Positions 50,304 through 59,449 of a stretch of DNA of 61,578 nt are shown here, piece by piece. Position 1 is the stretch's first letter; each line of letters opens with the position of its first letter. Made by a program: the position numbers and the translations under genes. Location of the stretch: assembly GCA_022827425.1 (NCBI GenBank), contig JAJDSZ010000031.1, forward strand, positions 1 to 61,578. Direction: 5' to 3'. The notes beneath the pieces were generated by a model that saw nothing but the letters and a program-made list of their open reading frames with translations, was not told the origin of the DNA and did no database searches. The stretch comes from Pseudomonadales bacterium (GTDB lineage: Bacteria; Pseudomonadota; Gammaproteobacteria; Pseudomonadales; Pseudohongiellaceae).

Positions 50304-53084
50304 ATGAACATCAATCCCGCAGTTTGCCGCCGCATGAAAGGCGCGGCCGTATTGGGCAGGCTGAAACTCGCCGCGGCGCTTTGCGCCAGCCTTGTTTTCA
50401 GTCCGCTAACCCAGGTCCATGCTCAGGAATCCGCCGGGAACACATCACGGATCGAAAGCATATTCGTTACCGGGTCGAGAATATCGGTGCCCGGCAACCG
50501 CAACTCATCCCAGCCTCTAAGCGTAATCAGTACCGAGGCTTTTTCGGACTCGGGAGCCTTGCTGATTGCCGAAGCCCTGAATCAGTTGCCGCAACTTGGC
50601 AACTCGCTCGAAAGCGGCTCCAGCATCGTAGCCCTGAACAACGGTTTCGGCGCCGGAACACAGACCGTCAATCTGCGCAATCTGGGTTCGAATCGCACAT
50701 TGGTGCTGGTCAACGGCCGGCGTCACGTGGGCGGAGACGTTGGCACTTCGGCGGTTGATCTGTCGATGATCCCGGCGGGTCTGATCGACCGTATAGATGT
50801 CGTCACCGGCGCCACTTCATCCGTCTACGGCTCCGATGCGGTTACCGGCGTGATCAATGTGATTCTGAAAGAGAACTACGAGGGCACGAGTTTCTCCGCC
50901 AGAGCCGGGGGAACGTCCGAAGGCGGCGGCGAGGAATATGCCTTCACGGCGACCCATGGCGGCGTCTTCGATTCCGGCGATTACATCGTCGGATTGGAGT
51001 ATACGAAACAGGGCAAAATTCTGGGTAGGGATCGCGATTACGCCCTCCTCGACGGCAGCGCGGGGACGGGTCTGGCCGCCGTGGGCGCGGGATCGGGGAT
51101 AAACCCCGGCGGACTGTATGTCTCCTCGGCGGGCGGCACCGGCGGTTTCGATTCATCGGGGAACTTCACGCAGCCCTTCGCCGAGCGATTTCAACGCATG
51201 CCCTGGCGTTCCCTGCAAAACGAGGTCGAAAGACTGGTGGTATCCGGCCGCGCCGGATTCAATATGAGCGACACGGTTTCCGCCTTTATCGAAGGCTCGC
51301 TTGCCGAAACCGAAGTCGTCGTCGATCTCGAGCCGCAGTTGGCGATCTTCAGCAATGCGGGATTCGCGTCCTCGGGAACGGCCGGCTTTCGCTTTCCCAC
51401 GGCCACCGCCGCCGCGGTGCCTTCGGTGGGAGCGGACCTGCGGGCGGTGACCCGGCGGTTCCTGGAATTCGGACCACGGGCTTCGCAGATCGACCGCGGG
51501 CTGGCTCGCTTCGCCGTGGGCCTGGACGCCGATCTCGGTTTCGCCGAAGGTCACTTCAGTTACCAGTACGGCCGTATCGAAGCCGAGCAGACCGACTTCG
51601 ACACCGTGGACAAGCTCGCACTGGTGAACGCGATCAACCCGGTGAATTGCGCGGCCACGCCGGGATGTTCGTTCGTAAACATTTACGGGCGCGGCACTAT
51701 CGACCCTGCGTCGGAAAATTCGATCGCGAACGATCTGGTCAGCAATTCGGAGGGGGATCAGCATGTATATTCGGCCTGGATCAACGGCGACGCGCTGGAA
51801 TTTTCGAGCGGTCCGGTGCGCTACGTTCTCGGCGTCGAATATCGCGACGAGTCGGCCGAGATCAATCCGCATCCGGCGCTGATCGCCGTGCCCGACCCCA
51901 TTGGCGATTCCGGAAATCCGGTTGGTTTGCAGGGCACAAGAACCTTCTTCGGCCCGACCGCCGGCGAATACGACGTGCTCGAGGCCTACGGTGAATTGCA
52001 GGTGCCGCTCGGCGACGATTTCGACCTGGGCCTGTCCGCCCGCGCTTCCGACTACAGTACGGTTGGACAAGAGACGACCTGGGGCGCGAACGCGCAATGG
52101 CGGCTGAGTGAAACCTTCACCTTGCGCGCCAGCATCGGCGAGGCGACTCGGGCGCCGAATTTGCAGGAACTGTTTTCGCCGGACAGTTCGCGCACGTCGG
52201 AAATAGTCGATCCTTGCGACACCAGGACCGATGAAGGCGATCTTCGCTCGCAACCCGCCGGCTGTTCGGAGTTTGTCGATGCTTCGTTCAATCCGAGCAA
52301 CCTGGAATCGAATGTAAGAGCGGTCGGCGGAGGCAACCCCAATCTGGAATCGGAGACCGCGGACACGGTTTCCCTCGGTGTGGTGGTACAGACGGACGAA
52401 GACCTTGTTTTCAGCATCGACTACTTCGACATCGATATGAAAAATGTGCTCGCTCCCGCTTTCGGAACGCAGGCCACCGTCGATAACTGCATTTCGACCG
52501 GGAAACCGTTTTTTTGCGAAAACGTGATCCGGGACCCAGCCACCGGATTCGTGACGACCGTAAGAAGCGAACAGGTCAATCTCGCTTCCGATTCGGTTGC
52601 CGGCATCGAATACGCCTTGCAAGGCAGCTTTGACGCCGGATCGGGACAGATTCTGGTCAATGGCATATACACGCGCTTGCTCGAACGCGACCGTCAGGTG
52701 AACGACACCAGTGCGATAGAAGATCTGGTCGGCAGGGTGGACAACGTAAAGGACAAGTTGAACTTCGGCGTCAGCTTCCGCGCCGACTCATTCGATCTGG
52801 GACTGATGTTTCGACACATCGGCGATGGAATACAGTCGATAAGCGCCGACCCCGACGTCGCATTGGGCAATGAGATAGATTCGATTACCTATCTGGATCT
52901 GTTCGCCAGTTACCGGGTGAACGACCGAGTGTTGCTTAGGGCGGGGGTCGAGAACGCGACGAACGAGGACGCGCCCATCGTCACCCCGCTATTCGAGGGG
53001 GTCGGCTCGGGCGGCGCGACCGCGCCGGGCCTGTATGACATTCGGGGGCGTTTCTTTTATACCGGACTCGAAGTCAATTTCTAG
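50304..53084 (+). CDS. TonB-dependent receptor in the gentisate operon
   Basis: A 926-residue outer-membrane receptor of the large TonB-dependent family. Signal peptide LGRLKLAAALCASLVFSPLTQVHA, TonB-box-like IESIFVTGSRIS, plug (ALNQLPQLG, VNLRNLGSNRTLVLVNGRRHVGG, IDVVTGATSSVYGSDAVTGVINVILK), C-terminal barrel with NVKDKLNFGVSF and final aromatic strand RFFYTGLEVNF. ATG 50304 follows CGGAGG. Its location 32 nt after the hydroxylase suggests uptake of an aromatic ester, polymer or conjugate that feeds 3-hydroxybenzoate. Confidence 0.9.
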   Translation: MNINPAVCRRMKGAAVLGRLKLAAALCASLVFSPLTQVHAQESAGNTSRIESIFVTGSRISVPGNRNSSQPLSVISTEAFSDSGALLIAEALNQLPQLGNSLESGSSIVALNNGFGAGTQTVNLRNLGSNRTLVLVNGRRHVGGDVGTSAVDLSMIPAGLIDRIDVVTGATSSVYGSDAVTGVINVILKENYEGTSFSARAGGTSEGGGEEYAFTATHGGVFDSGDYIVGLEYTKQGKILGRDRDYALLDGSAGTGLAAVGAGSGINPGGLYVSSAGGTGGFDSSGNFTQPFAERFQRMPWRSLQNEVERLVVSGRAGFNMSDTVSAFIEGSLAETEVVVDLEPQLAIFSNAGFASSGTAGFRFPTATAAAVPSVGADLRAVTRRFLEFGPRASQIDRGLARFAVGLDADLGFAEGHFSYQYGRIEAEQTDFDTVDKLALVNAINPVNCAATPGCSFVNIYGRGTIDPASENSIANDLVSNSEGDQHVYSAWINGDALEFSSGPVRYVLGVEYRDESAEINPHPALIAVPDPIGDSGNPVGLQGTRTFFGPTAGEYDVLEAYGELQVPLGDDFDLGLSARASDYSTVGQETTWGANAQWRLSETFTLRASIGEATRAPNLQELFSPDSSRTSEIVDPCDTRTDEGDLRSQPAGCSEFVDASFNPSNLESNVRAVGGGNPNLESETADTVSLGVVVQTDEDLVFSIDYFDIDMKNVLAPAFGTQATVDNCISTGKPFFCENVIRDPATGFVTTVRSEQVNLASDSVAGIEYALQGSFDAGSGQILVNGIYTRLLERDRQVNDTSAIEDLVGRVDNVKDKLNFGVSFRADSFDLGLMFRHIGDGIQSISADPDVALGNEIDSITYLDLFASYRVNDRVLLRAGVENATNEDAPIVTPLFEGVGSGGATAPGLYDIRGRFFYTGLEVNF

Positions 53085-53111
53085 CGCCGACGCAACGCGC
53101 GAGCCGATGTT

Positions 53112-53135
53112 TGTCGCGCGGCCTGCCGCGCGACA
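53112..53135 (+). promoter_or_regulatory. GC-rich hairpin between receptor and symporter genes
   Basis: A perfect 11-bp stem, TGTCGCGCGGC / GCCGCGCGACA, with a 2-nt loop and no T-tract. Probably an mRNA-stabilising or attenuating element that lowers or decouples downstream expression rather than a terminator. Confidence 0.5.
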
Positions 53136-53165
53136 CACCGCCAGGCATTCAGGAGTGAGACAATC

Positions 53166-54632
53166 ATGGGCGCGCAATCGGTATCGCTGCTGAATCTTTT
53201 CGTCATCGCGGGCACCATGATCGCGGTGACGATATTCGGGCACCTGCTCTCCGGCGGCATCAAGAACCGCAAGGATTTTTTCAACGCGGGCGGCGGCTTG
53301 CCATGGTGGGCCGTATCCACTTCCATCATTGCCACCGCTGTCAGCGCGGTGACGTTCATCTCCGTGCCGACTTCTGTTTTCCAGGCGGAAGGCAACCTGT
53401 TTTACATTCAGATTCTTTTCGGAATGATGCTCGGCAAGATTTTGACGGGACTTTTTTTCGCCGTTCCCTTCTACCGCGCCAGCGAATGCTCCACCGTCTA
53501 TGAGTTTATCGCAACTCGCATCAATAGCCGCGTGGCCGGATTCTCCGTGATTCTCGGCCTGGTATTGACGAGTCTGAACACGGGCGTCCGGCTGCTGACC
53601 ACGGCGCTCGTGCTCAGCGTGGTCACGGGTTACGGCTTGTTTGTGTCGAGTGTGCTGATCGTCGGCTTCGCCATCCTGTGGAGTTGGATGGCCGGATTGA
53701 AAACCGTAATCTGGACGGACTTTCTGTTGTTCGTGGTTTTCACGCTCGGCGCGATTTTCAGCATATTCTGGGTGGGCGGACAAGCCGGCATGTCGTTTGG
53801 TGAGGCCTTCCGCCATCTGGACGAAGCCGGCAAGCTCGCCATGTTCGATTTCTCCATCAATCCGGAACGCACCTATACCATCTGGGCCGGGCTGATCGGG
53901 ATGTCTGCGGCCGCCCTGTCCCAGGCGGGAAGCCAGGCGGTGTTCCAGCGCGTCAAGGCCTGCCGCAGCGAGTCGGACGCCAAAAAAGCCTTTGTCGTTT
54001 CCGCGTTGCTGTATCTGACGCCGATCTGCATGCTCGCGGTGGGCCTTGCCTTGTCGCTGTTTTACGCACAACACCCGCTGCCGCAATCGGTCGTGGAGCA
54101 ACTCGCGACCGAACCGGACCGTATTTTTCCCTATTTCATCGTCACCGAGTTGCCCGACGGCGTTTCGGGCGTTCTGATCGCGGCGATATTCGCCGCCGGC
54201 ATATCCACCATCGACACCCACCTCACCGAGGTTTCCAACATCACCGTAACCGATATTTACGAGAAAAATTTCCGCGCGGGCGCAAGCGAGGCGCACTATC
54301 TGGTGGTGGCGCGAATGGCGGTTGTGCTGTGGGGCCTGTTTTATGTCGGAATGGCGATGTTCATGAGCCAGTTTCAAGGCGAAGGCCTTTTGAATCTGCT
54401 GTTGATGGCGCCCAACTTCGTGACCGGAATCATCCTGGGCACGATAGTCCTCGCTCTGCTTCGATGGGGCGAATGGACCTCCTATATCACGGGCGCTGCG
54501 ATTGCGTTCGGAGCGACATTGCTGATGCAATACGCTGGCGTAAGTTTCTTCTTCTGGCCATTTGTTTCGGGGTTGTTGATGATTGGCGTCGTCAGGTTTT
54601 TCCCGCGCCGCTTGTCGACCGCGCAAGGTTGA
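53166..54632 (+). CDS. Sodium:solute symporter (SSS family)
   Basis: A 488-residue inner-membrane protein with about thirteen hydrophobic helices. FFNAGGGLPWWAVSTSIIATAVSAVTFISVP is the family signature in the first helices, and IFAAGISTIDTHLTEVSNITVTDIYEKNF carries the sodium-site helix. It is the likely inner-membrane uptake step for the substrate brought in by the TonB receptor. The TGA overlaps a TTG start of the next gene. Confidence 0.9.
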   Translation: MGAQSVSLLNLFVIAGTMIAVTIFGHLLSGGIKNRKDFFNAGGGLPWWAVSTSIIATAVSAVTFISVPTSVFQAEGNLFYIQILFGMMLGKILTGLFFAVPFYRASECSTVYEFIATRINSRVAGFSVILGLVLTSLNTGVRLLTTALVLSVVTGYGLFVSSVLIVGFAILWSWMAGLKTVIWTDFLLFVVFTLGAIFSIFWVGGQAGMSFGEAFRHLDEAGKLAMFDFSINPERTYTIWAGLIGMSAAALSQAGSQAVFQRVKACRSESDAKKAFVVSALLYLTPICMLAVGLALSLFYAQHPLPQSVVEQLATEPDRIFPYFIVTELPDGVSGVLIAAIFAAGISTIDTHLTEVSNITVTDIYEKNFRAGASEAHYLVVARMAVVLWGLFYVGMAMFMSQFQGEGLLNLLLMAPNFVTGIILGTIVLALLRWGEWTSYITGAAIAFGATLLMQYAGVSFFFWPFVSGLLMIGVVRFFPRRLSTAQG

Positions 54633-56008
54633 AGTACAGCCTGCTCTTCAGCCGGATTGTTGCCTTGACTCGATTCCAAAACACCAGACAAGACTGCGAA
54701 TTCGACGTGATCGTCGGCGGCGGGGGCGCCGCAGGTGTGGGCGCCGCGGTCGGCGCCAGTCTCGCCGGCGCGAAAACCCTGCTGGTCGAATCCGGCGGCA
54801 GCCTGGGAGGCGCCGCATCGCTTCGTGGCGTGATTACCTATTGTGGGGTATACACGTTCGAGGATCCGCCGAGGCAAGTCGTTCACGGCGTTATGCAAGA
54901 AGTTCTGAAACGGCTTGCGCGTCGCTCCGCCGTTACCGGGCCGCATCGGCATCGGGGCGTGTTCCTGGTTTTCGATCCGGAGGCGAACAAGCGGGTGCTT
55001 GACCAGATTTGCCTCGATGCGGGGGTAAACCTGAGTCTTCACAGTCGCGCGATTCGCGCCCACAAGGAGGGAGATCGTCTTGCCGGCATCGTGCTGGAGA
55101 CCGCCGGGGAGTTTTCCGAAGTAACGGCGAATTCGTTCGTAGACGCCACGGGTGAGGCAAATTTGGCGCATCTGGCGGGAGCGTCCACCAGATACGGCAA
55201 TGCCGGGAACCAGCTGAATCTCGGCAGTCTCGCCACCCGGTTCGGTGGAATCTCCGCGGAAGCAAGCGTGACAGCCGACGACATCGCGGCGGCCGTGGCG
55301 GAATCGCGCGAGCGGGGAATCGGACCGTTCAGCAAGGACAGGAGCGTCGTTTGCCGCTTGCCGTACAGCGCGGATTTGGTGATTTACGTTGCCAGTCACG
55401 ACTATGACCCGCGGAACCGGTCGAGCATTACCGAGGCCGAATTGGCGGGACGCCGGCAGGCGGAAGCCTATCTTGAGGCGGTCAGGACGATTCCCGGCTG
55501 CGAGCGGGCGTATCTGGTCAGCACCGGCCCGGAATTCGGAACGCGGGAAAGCAGGCACTTGAATTGCGAGTATCGACTCACCTGGCGGGACGTCATGGAC
55601 AGACGCGGCTTCGAGGACTGCATTGCGCTCGGCGCCTGGGGAGCGGAATGGCATGAGCGGGAGACTTTTGGCAGTGTGATGGAAGCGGCGCCGGGAAATG
55701 GTTTCTACCAGATCCCACTCGGCTGCCTGCGGAGTGTGGACACTTGCAATTTGCTGGCCGCCGGGAGGACAGCGGACGGCGACCGCAAGGCCGGCGCCGC
55801 CATACGGGTTCTCGGTACCGCCATCGCGACCGGACAGGCCGCGGGGGCGGCGGCATCGCAAATCGCCGACATCGGCGGGATAAGCGTGCCCGACCTGCAA
55901 CGGGAATTGTTTGAGCAGGGGCAAACCGCTACGCCCGAACAACTCGCCGAAATGCGTGTGAAACCGCCTCAGGGAAGTGCCGCCGAATTCGATGGCGCAA
56001 GCCATTGA
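54629..56008 (+). CDS. FAD-dependent oxidoreductase (FAD_oxidored family)
   Basis: A 459-residue flavoprotein. FDVIVGGGGAAGVGAAVGASLAGAKTLLVE is the FAD-binding N-terminus, followed by GGSLGGAASLRGVITYCG, a pattern of the FAD-dependent dehydrogenases related to fumarate reductase-like and 3-ketosteroid enzymes; LLAAGRTADGDRKAGAAIRVLGTAIATGQAAG is the C-terminal FAD contact. TTG 54629 overlaps the symporter stop (TTGA); a later TTG at 54665 is possible. The substrate is unknown but is probably a precursor in the same catabolic route. Confidence 0.75.
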   Translation: MKYSLLFSRIVALTRFQNTRQDCEFDVIVGGGGAAGVGAAVGASLAGAKTLLVESGGSLGGAASLRGVITYCGVYTFEDPPRQVVHGVMQEVLKRLARRSAVTGPHRHRGVFLVFDPEANKRVLDQICLDAGVNLSLHSRAIRAHKEGDRLAGIVLETAGEFSEVTANSFVDATGEANLAHLAGASTRYGNAGNQLNLGSLATRFGGISAEASVTADDIAAAVAESRERGIGPFSKDRSVVCRLPYSADLVIYVASHDYDPRNRSSITEAELAGRRQAEAYLEAVRTIPGCERAYLVSTGPEFGTRESRHLNCEYRLTWRDVMDRRGFEDCIALGAWGAEWHERETFGSVMEAAPGNGFYQIPLGCLRSVDTCNLLAAGRTADGDRKAGAAIRVLGTAIATGQAAGAAASQIADIGGISVPDLQRELFEQGQTATPEQLAEMRVKPPQGSAAEFDGASH

Positions 56009-56016
56009 ATTCGGGA

Positions 56017-56076
56017 GCAAAACAAAACCACGCTTTTGTTTTGCGATAACGAAAAACTCCATGGATGGAGTTTTTC
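56017..56076 (+). terminator. Two consecutive hairpins ending the oxidoreductase transcript
   Basis: The first hairpin (56017-56044) pairs GCAAAACAAAA with TTTTGTTTTGC around CCACGC. The second (56051-56076) pairs GAAAAACTCCAT with ATGGAGTTTTTC around GG and supplies a T-run. Either could terminate. The acyl-CoA dehydrogenase beyond would then need readthrough or its own promoter. Confidence 0.75.
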
Positions 56077-56107
56077 AGAGAATACTTGGTTTCGGTTTTC
56101 GTTCTGC

Positions 56108-56161
56108 TTATGCGGGAAGGAACACTTCGCGTCGGCTGCGGATGATCTCATCAGCCTGGTC
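56108..56161 (-). pseudogene. C-terminal relic of a nitronate monooxygenase gene
   Basis: The minus strand encodes DQADEIIRSRREVFLPA and a stop, matching the end of the nitronate monooxygenase at 43883-44860 (NQADQIIRSRLEGFLAA). At the DNA level, 26 of 29 bases agree across the core. Nothing upstream in this frame resembles the rest of the enzyme. Confidence 0.6.
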
Positions 56162-56241
56162 CTTGCTCCGCGTTTGATATTGAAGTGGGCTTGCGGCACT
56201 CTTGTTGCCGCTCTGACAAGACTAATCGACGGGGGACGGGC

Positions 56242-57993
56242 ATGACGTATCGGGCGCCATTGAAGGAGATGCGGTTCATGCTGCGCGAGTTGGCCGGCGT
56301 CGATGAAGTCTGCGGCCGGGCGCCGTTCGAGGAAGCCAGCCCGGAACTCGTGCCCGCCATTCTGGAAGAGGCCGCGAAACTTGCCGAAAACGTGCTTGCC
56401 CCGCTGAACGGCGCCGGCGAGGCCGACCCGCCCAGAATTGTAGATGGGCAAGTGCGCGAAACCGCTGGATTCGCCGAGGCCTACCGGCAGTTCGCCGAAG
56501 GCGGCTGGGCCGCCTGTTCCGCCAATCCCCGTTTCGGCGGCATGGGTTTGCCCCACGCCATCAACAGCGCGGCTTCCGAAATGTGGGCGGCGGCCAATCT
56601 CAGCTTTTCCATCTGCCCCATCCTGAGCATGGCCGCCATCGAAACGCTCGAATCCCACGGCGACGCGGAACTGCAGCGGAAATACCTCGAGAACATGGTG
56701 AGCGGCCGCTGGACCGGCACCATGAATCTCACCGAACCCCAGGCTGGTTCCGACCTGGCGGCGGTTCGCACGAAGGCGGTGCCCGCGGGCGATCACTATC
56801 GAATTTTCGGACAGAAGATATACATCTCGTGGGGAGACCACGAAATGTCGGAAAACATCGTCCATCTCGTGCTCGCCCGAATCGAGGGAGCGCCCGAGGG
56901 CGTACAAGGCATCTCCCTGTTTCTGGTGCCGAAACATGTGCCCGGGGAGGGCGGCGCGCCCGGCGAACGCAACGATCTCGGCCCCATCGCGCTGGAAAAG
57001 AAAATGGGCATCCATGGCAGCGCCACTTGCGCCATGGTTTACGGCGGGGAAGGAAAGGGCGCCGCCGGCTGGCTGGTCGGGGAGGAGAACAGGGGTTTGT
57101 CCTACATGTTCACGATGATGAACAGCGCGAGATTGCATGTCGGCCTCGAAGGCGTCGGCCTGAGCGAGTTGGCCACGCAGAAAGCCGTCGCGTTCGCCGC
57201 CGAAAGAGTGCAGGGGAGACCGCTCGGCCGGCGCGACGGCGCCATCATTCAGCATCCGGACGTGCGCCGCATGATCATGTTCATGAAATCCATGACCGAA
57301 GCCGCCCGCGCCATCAGTTATACGGCCGCCGGCGCCCTGGACCGTTCGCTGACCGGCGACGCCGGCGCCAGAGCCAGATACGAACTCCTGATCCCGATCG
57401 CCAAGGGCTGGAATACCGAAGTCGCCCAGGACGTAGCGTCCTTGTGCATGCAGGTGCATGGCGGCATGGGTTACGTCGAGGAAACGGGCGCGGCGCAGAT
57501 CGTCCGCGACGCCAGGATCATGACCATTTACGAGGGCACGACCACAATCCACGCGAACGACTTTATCGGCCGCAAGACGCAACGCGACGGCGGCGCGGAA
57601 CTGTCGCGGCTGTTGCTGGAAGCCGGGGAAACCTGCGCCCTTGCCGCCAAGTCCGATCGGCTCGCCAACGCGGCGGGCTTCGTCGGCGAAAGCGTGTCGC
57701 AAGCGCAGGAATTGACGCAATGGCTACTGAAGGAGAGCGATGAGACCAGGGCCGCCGCGGCGGTCAATTTCCTCATGGGCTGCGGGACGCTGATCGGCGC
57801 CTGGCTGCTGCTGAAGTCGGCGCTGGCCGCGGAAGCGGCCATGGAGCAGGATCCTCATTTTCACCAGTCGCGCATTCGCATCTGCAATTTCTTCGCTGCC
57901 CAGGTGCTGCCCCGGGCCGGGGCGCATTTCAGCGCCGTGCGCCATGCCTCCCTGCCCGATCAATGGCTTGACGACATGGCGCTCGGCATCTGA
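56242..57993 (+). CDS. Acyl-CoA dehydrogenase (DmdC-like long form)
   Basis: A 583-residue FAD enzyme. The N-terminal TYRAPLKEMRFMLRELAGVDEV is characteristic of the long acyl-CoA dehydrogenase subgroup containing DmdC. Then GTMNLTEPQAGSDLAAVRT, the FAD segment KMGIHGSATCAMVYGGEGKGAAGWLVGEENRG, and QVHGGMGYVEETGAAQIVRDARIMTIYEGTTTIHANDFIGRK. It dehydrogenates an acyl-CoA; which one is not deducible. It follows the aromatic operon but is separated from it by two hairpins. Confidence 0.88.
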   Translation: MTYRAPLKEMRFMLRELAGVDEVCGRAPFEEASPELVPAILEEAAKLAENVLAPLNGAGEADPPRIVDGQVRETAGFAEAYRQFAEGGWAACSANPRFGGMGLPHAINSAASEMWAAANLSFSICPILSMAAIETLESHGDAELQRKYLENMVSGRWTGTMNLTEPQAGSDLAAVRTKAVPAGDHYRIFGQKIYISWGDHEMSENIVHLVLARIEGAPEGVQGISLFLVPKHVPGEGGAPGERNDLGPIALEKKMGIHGSATCAMVYGGEGKGAAGWLVGEENRGLSYMFTMMNSARLHVGLEGVGLSELATQKAVAFAAERVQGRPLGRRDGAIIQHPDVRRMIMFMKSMTEAARAISYTAAGALDRSLTGDAGARARYELLIPIAKGWNTEVAQDVASLCMQVHGGMGYVEETGAAQIVRDARIMTIYEGTTTIHANDFIGRKTQRDGGAELSRLLLEAGETCALAAKSDRLANAAGFVGESVSQAQELTQWLLKESDETRAAAAVNFLMGCGTLIGAWLLLKSALAAEAAMEQDPHFHQSRIRICNFFAAQVLPRAGAHFSAVRHASLPDQWLDDMALGI

Positions 57994-58190
57994 AGGCGTT
58001 CATTTTGTATTGATGTGATAGTTGAAAGAGTCTGATACACCAGACTTCTCGTAGCTGGACAAGCGTCCGTAGACCGGCCACGAAATACGTGATATTTTTC
58101 GCTCTTGAGAGTTTGGGGATTAGTGAGGGGCCAAGAGACGGCTGGTACCTACGAATACAGTTGGTTTACCCTTGACAAGGAATTTTCGTA
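57994..58190. other. Intergenic start of AT-rich islet
   Basis: Nearly 200 nt with a visible fall in GC after about 58000. No gene, repeat or clear promoter identified. Confidence 0.4.
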
Positions 58191-58679
58191 ATGACGACCG
58201 ATGATGACCACGCTCAGATTGTCAACTTGTCTTACTTCAGACGGGACCTTTACCTTTTGGTTGCCCTTTTCCTTTCAGACGAAAAGGTCGCGAGCATTGA
58301 TAGCTATAGGGAGATATCTGAAATTGTTGTAGAATCTGAGGTTAATCATCTCTTGATTGGAATCGCAATTGCATCACGCCAATTGCTTGATACTAGGAGA
58401 TTTTCCCTTAGCGATGATGTTTGCGGAGAGATCTGGGAGAGATTTAGCGATGATTGGGAAACAACCCCATCACAAACGCTTGGTTTTCGAAAGGCGTGCA
58501 ATATAATTATTCACGCAGTTGAAATCCTTCCCTACGAAAACCCTGATCTCGGCTACTTCACTGGTAGTATTGTTATTCGCGGTAGAAGACAGGGAAGGAC
58601 AAACAGGATTAATCGTGCAAACTTGGATTTTCGAAAATTTAGCGAATGTTGTATAGAATTAATTCAAGAATTCTCATAG
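58191..58679 (+). CDS. Hypothetical protein in AT-rich islet
   Basis: A 162-residue protein, mostly helical, with no signal peptide. It contains FRRDLYLLVALFLSDE near the N-terminus and a basic segment IVIRGRRQGRTNRINRANLDF near the C-terminus. Codon usage is AT-rich, unlike the flanking core genes, which suggests transfer. The next gene starts 9 nt after its stop behind AGGAGG, so the two probably form an operon. No family recognised. Confidence 0.6.
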   Translation: MTTDDDHAQIVNLSYFRRDLYLLVALFLSDEKVASIDSYREISEIVVESEVNHLLIGIAIASRQLLDTRRFSLSDDVCGEIWERFSDDWETTPSQTLGFRKACNIIIHAVEILPYENPDLGYFTGSIVIRGRRQGRTNRINRANLDFRKFSECCIELIQEFS

Positions 58680-58688
58680 GAGGTATCT

Positions 58689-58910
58689 ATGGCAACGAAC
58701 AGAACGGTTTACAAGTATCATTTCAAACTGGGAAACAGGATAGTCCATACCGGTATTACAAACGATCTTGATCGACGGGAAGCAGAGCATCAGCGGAAGT
58801 CGGGGTGGGGTAAGGGTCACATCACCCAAGTCGGTTTGCGCACAACCCCGGAAGCAGCCAAAAAATGGGAAGACGAGCAGCGACGAAATGGAAAGCCGAC
58901 CGGCCCCTGA
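58689..58910 (+). CDS. Small GIY-YIG-like protein
   Basis: A 73-residue protein: YKYHFKLGNRIVHTGITNDLDRREAEHQRKSG, then GHITQVGLRTTPEAAKKWEDEQ. The strand-turn-strand with TGITNDLDRRE resembles the minimal GIY-YIG nuclease fold (G-x10-R-E pattern), although the GIY and YIG tripeptides themselves are altered (KYH, HTG). AGGAGG lies just upstream. Nuclease activity is uncertain. Confidence 0.6.
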   Translation: MATNRTVYKYHFKLGNRIVHTGITNDLDRREAEHQRKSGWGKGHITQVGLRTTPEAAKKWEDEQRRNGKPTGP

Positions 58911-59022
58911 ATTCCGTCATGATACTTACACGCGATTTATGGCATCACAATAGTCCTTGGATCAATCTCCCATGAATTTGACATGATGAGTCAGGCGGAG
59001 CGCGTACGGAGAAGAGTCGAGC

Positions 59023-59334
59023 ATGCGTAAGAAACTATTCGTGTTCTTTAGTACAGTCATAATCGGGATCGCGATAGGTGTGATTCTGGGATATCTTCAT
59101 ATTGGCATCCGAACGGCCTCAAATCCACCAGCGGAGTGGATGAATGCCTGGACGGATTTTTGCTTGGAAAATATGGCGTTGAGCTCCGAAGATGAATCTT
59201 ACTACGACGAAAGGATAATTGAATGTCTGACTGGCGCGTACGGTCATTATGAGGAAATGTTAAACAGTGGCCGGAGTCGCGATGAGGCCGCAGCCATGGC
59301 ACTATTGTGGCTGCGAGTGTTCGTCGATCAATAA
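59023..59334 (+). CDS. Hypothetical single-pass membrane protein
   Basis: A 103-residue protein. The N-terminal helix KLFVFFSTVIIGIAIGVILGYL anchors it in the inner membrane. The short soluble part is acidic and has two cysteines (DFCLENM, IECLTGAY) that could form a disulfide in the periplasm. Start ATG 59023 is plausible; the sequence before it lacks a strong ribosome-binding site. No family recognised. Confidence 0.5.
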   Translation: MRKKLFVFFSTVIIGIAIGVILGYLHIGIRTASNPPAEWMNAWTDFCLENMALSSEDESYYDERIIECLTGAYGHYEEMLNSGRSRDEAAAMALLWLRVFVDQ

Positions 59335-59449
59335 GCAACGATTGATGAAAGATATCGAAATCACGCGATAACTCGCCAATGGCATTATTTGATGAGTATT
59401 TGCATTGTTATGGATTTTCTATCTCTATCGTAAGATTCCGAAGAGACAG

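Noticed and set aside
51153..52622. Minus-strand ORF of 489 codons
   Set aside because: Lies wholly inside the TonB receptor gene, with no family similarity or upstream ribosome-binding site.
55969..57720. Minus-strand ORF of 583 codons
   Set aside because: Antisense to the acyl-CoA dehydrogenase. Its last part passes through the 56.0-56.2 kb intergenic region in a different frame from the nitronate monooxygenase relic.
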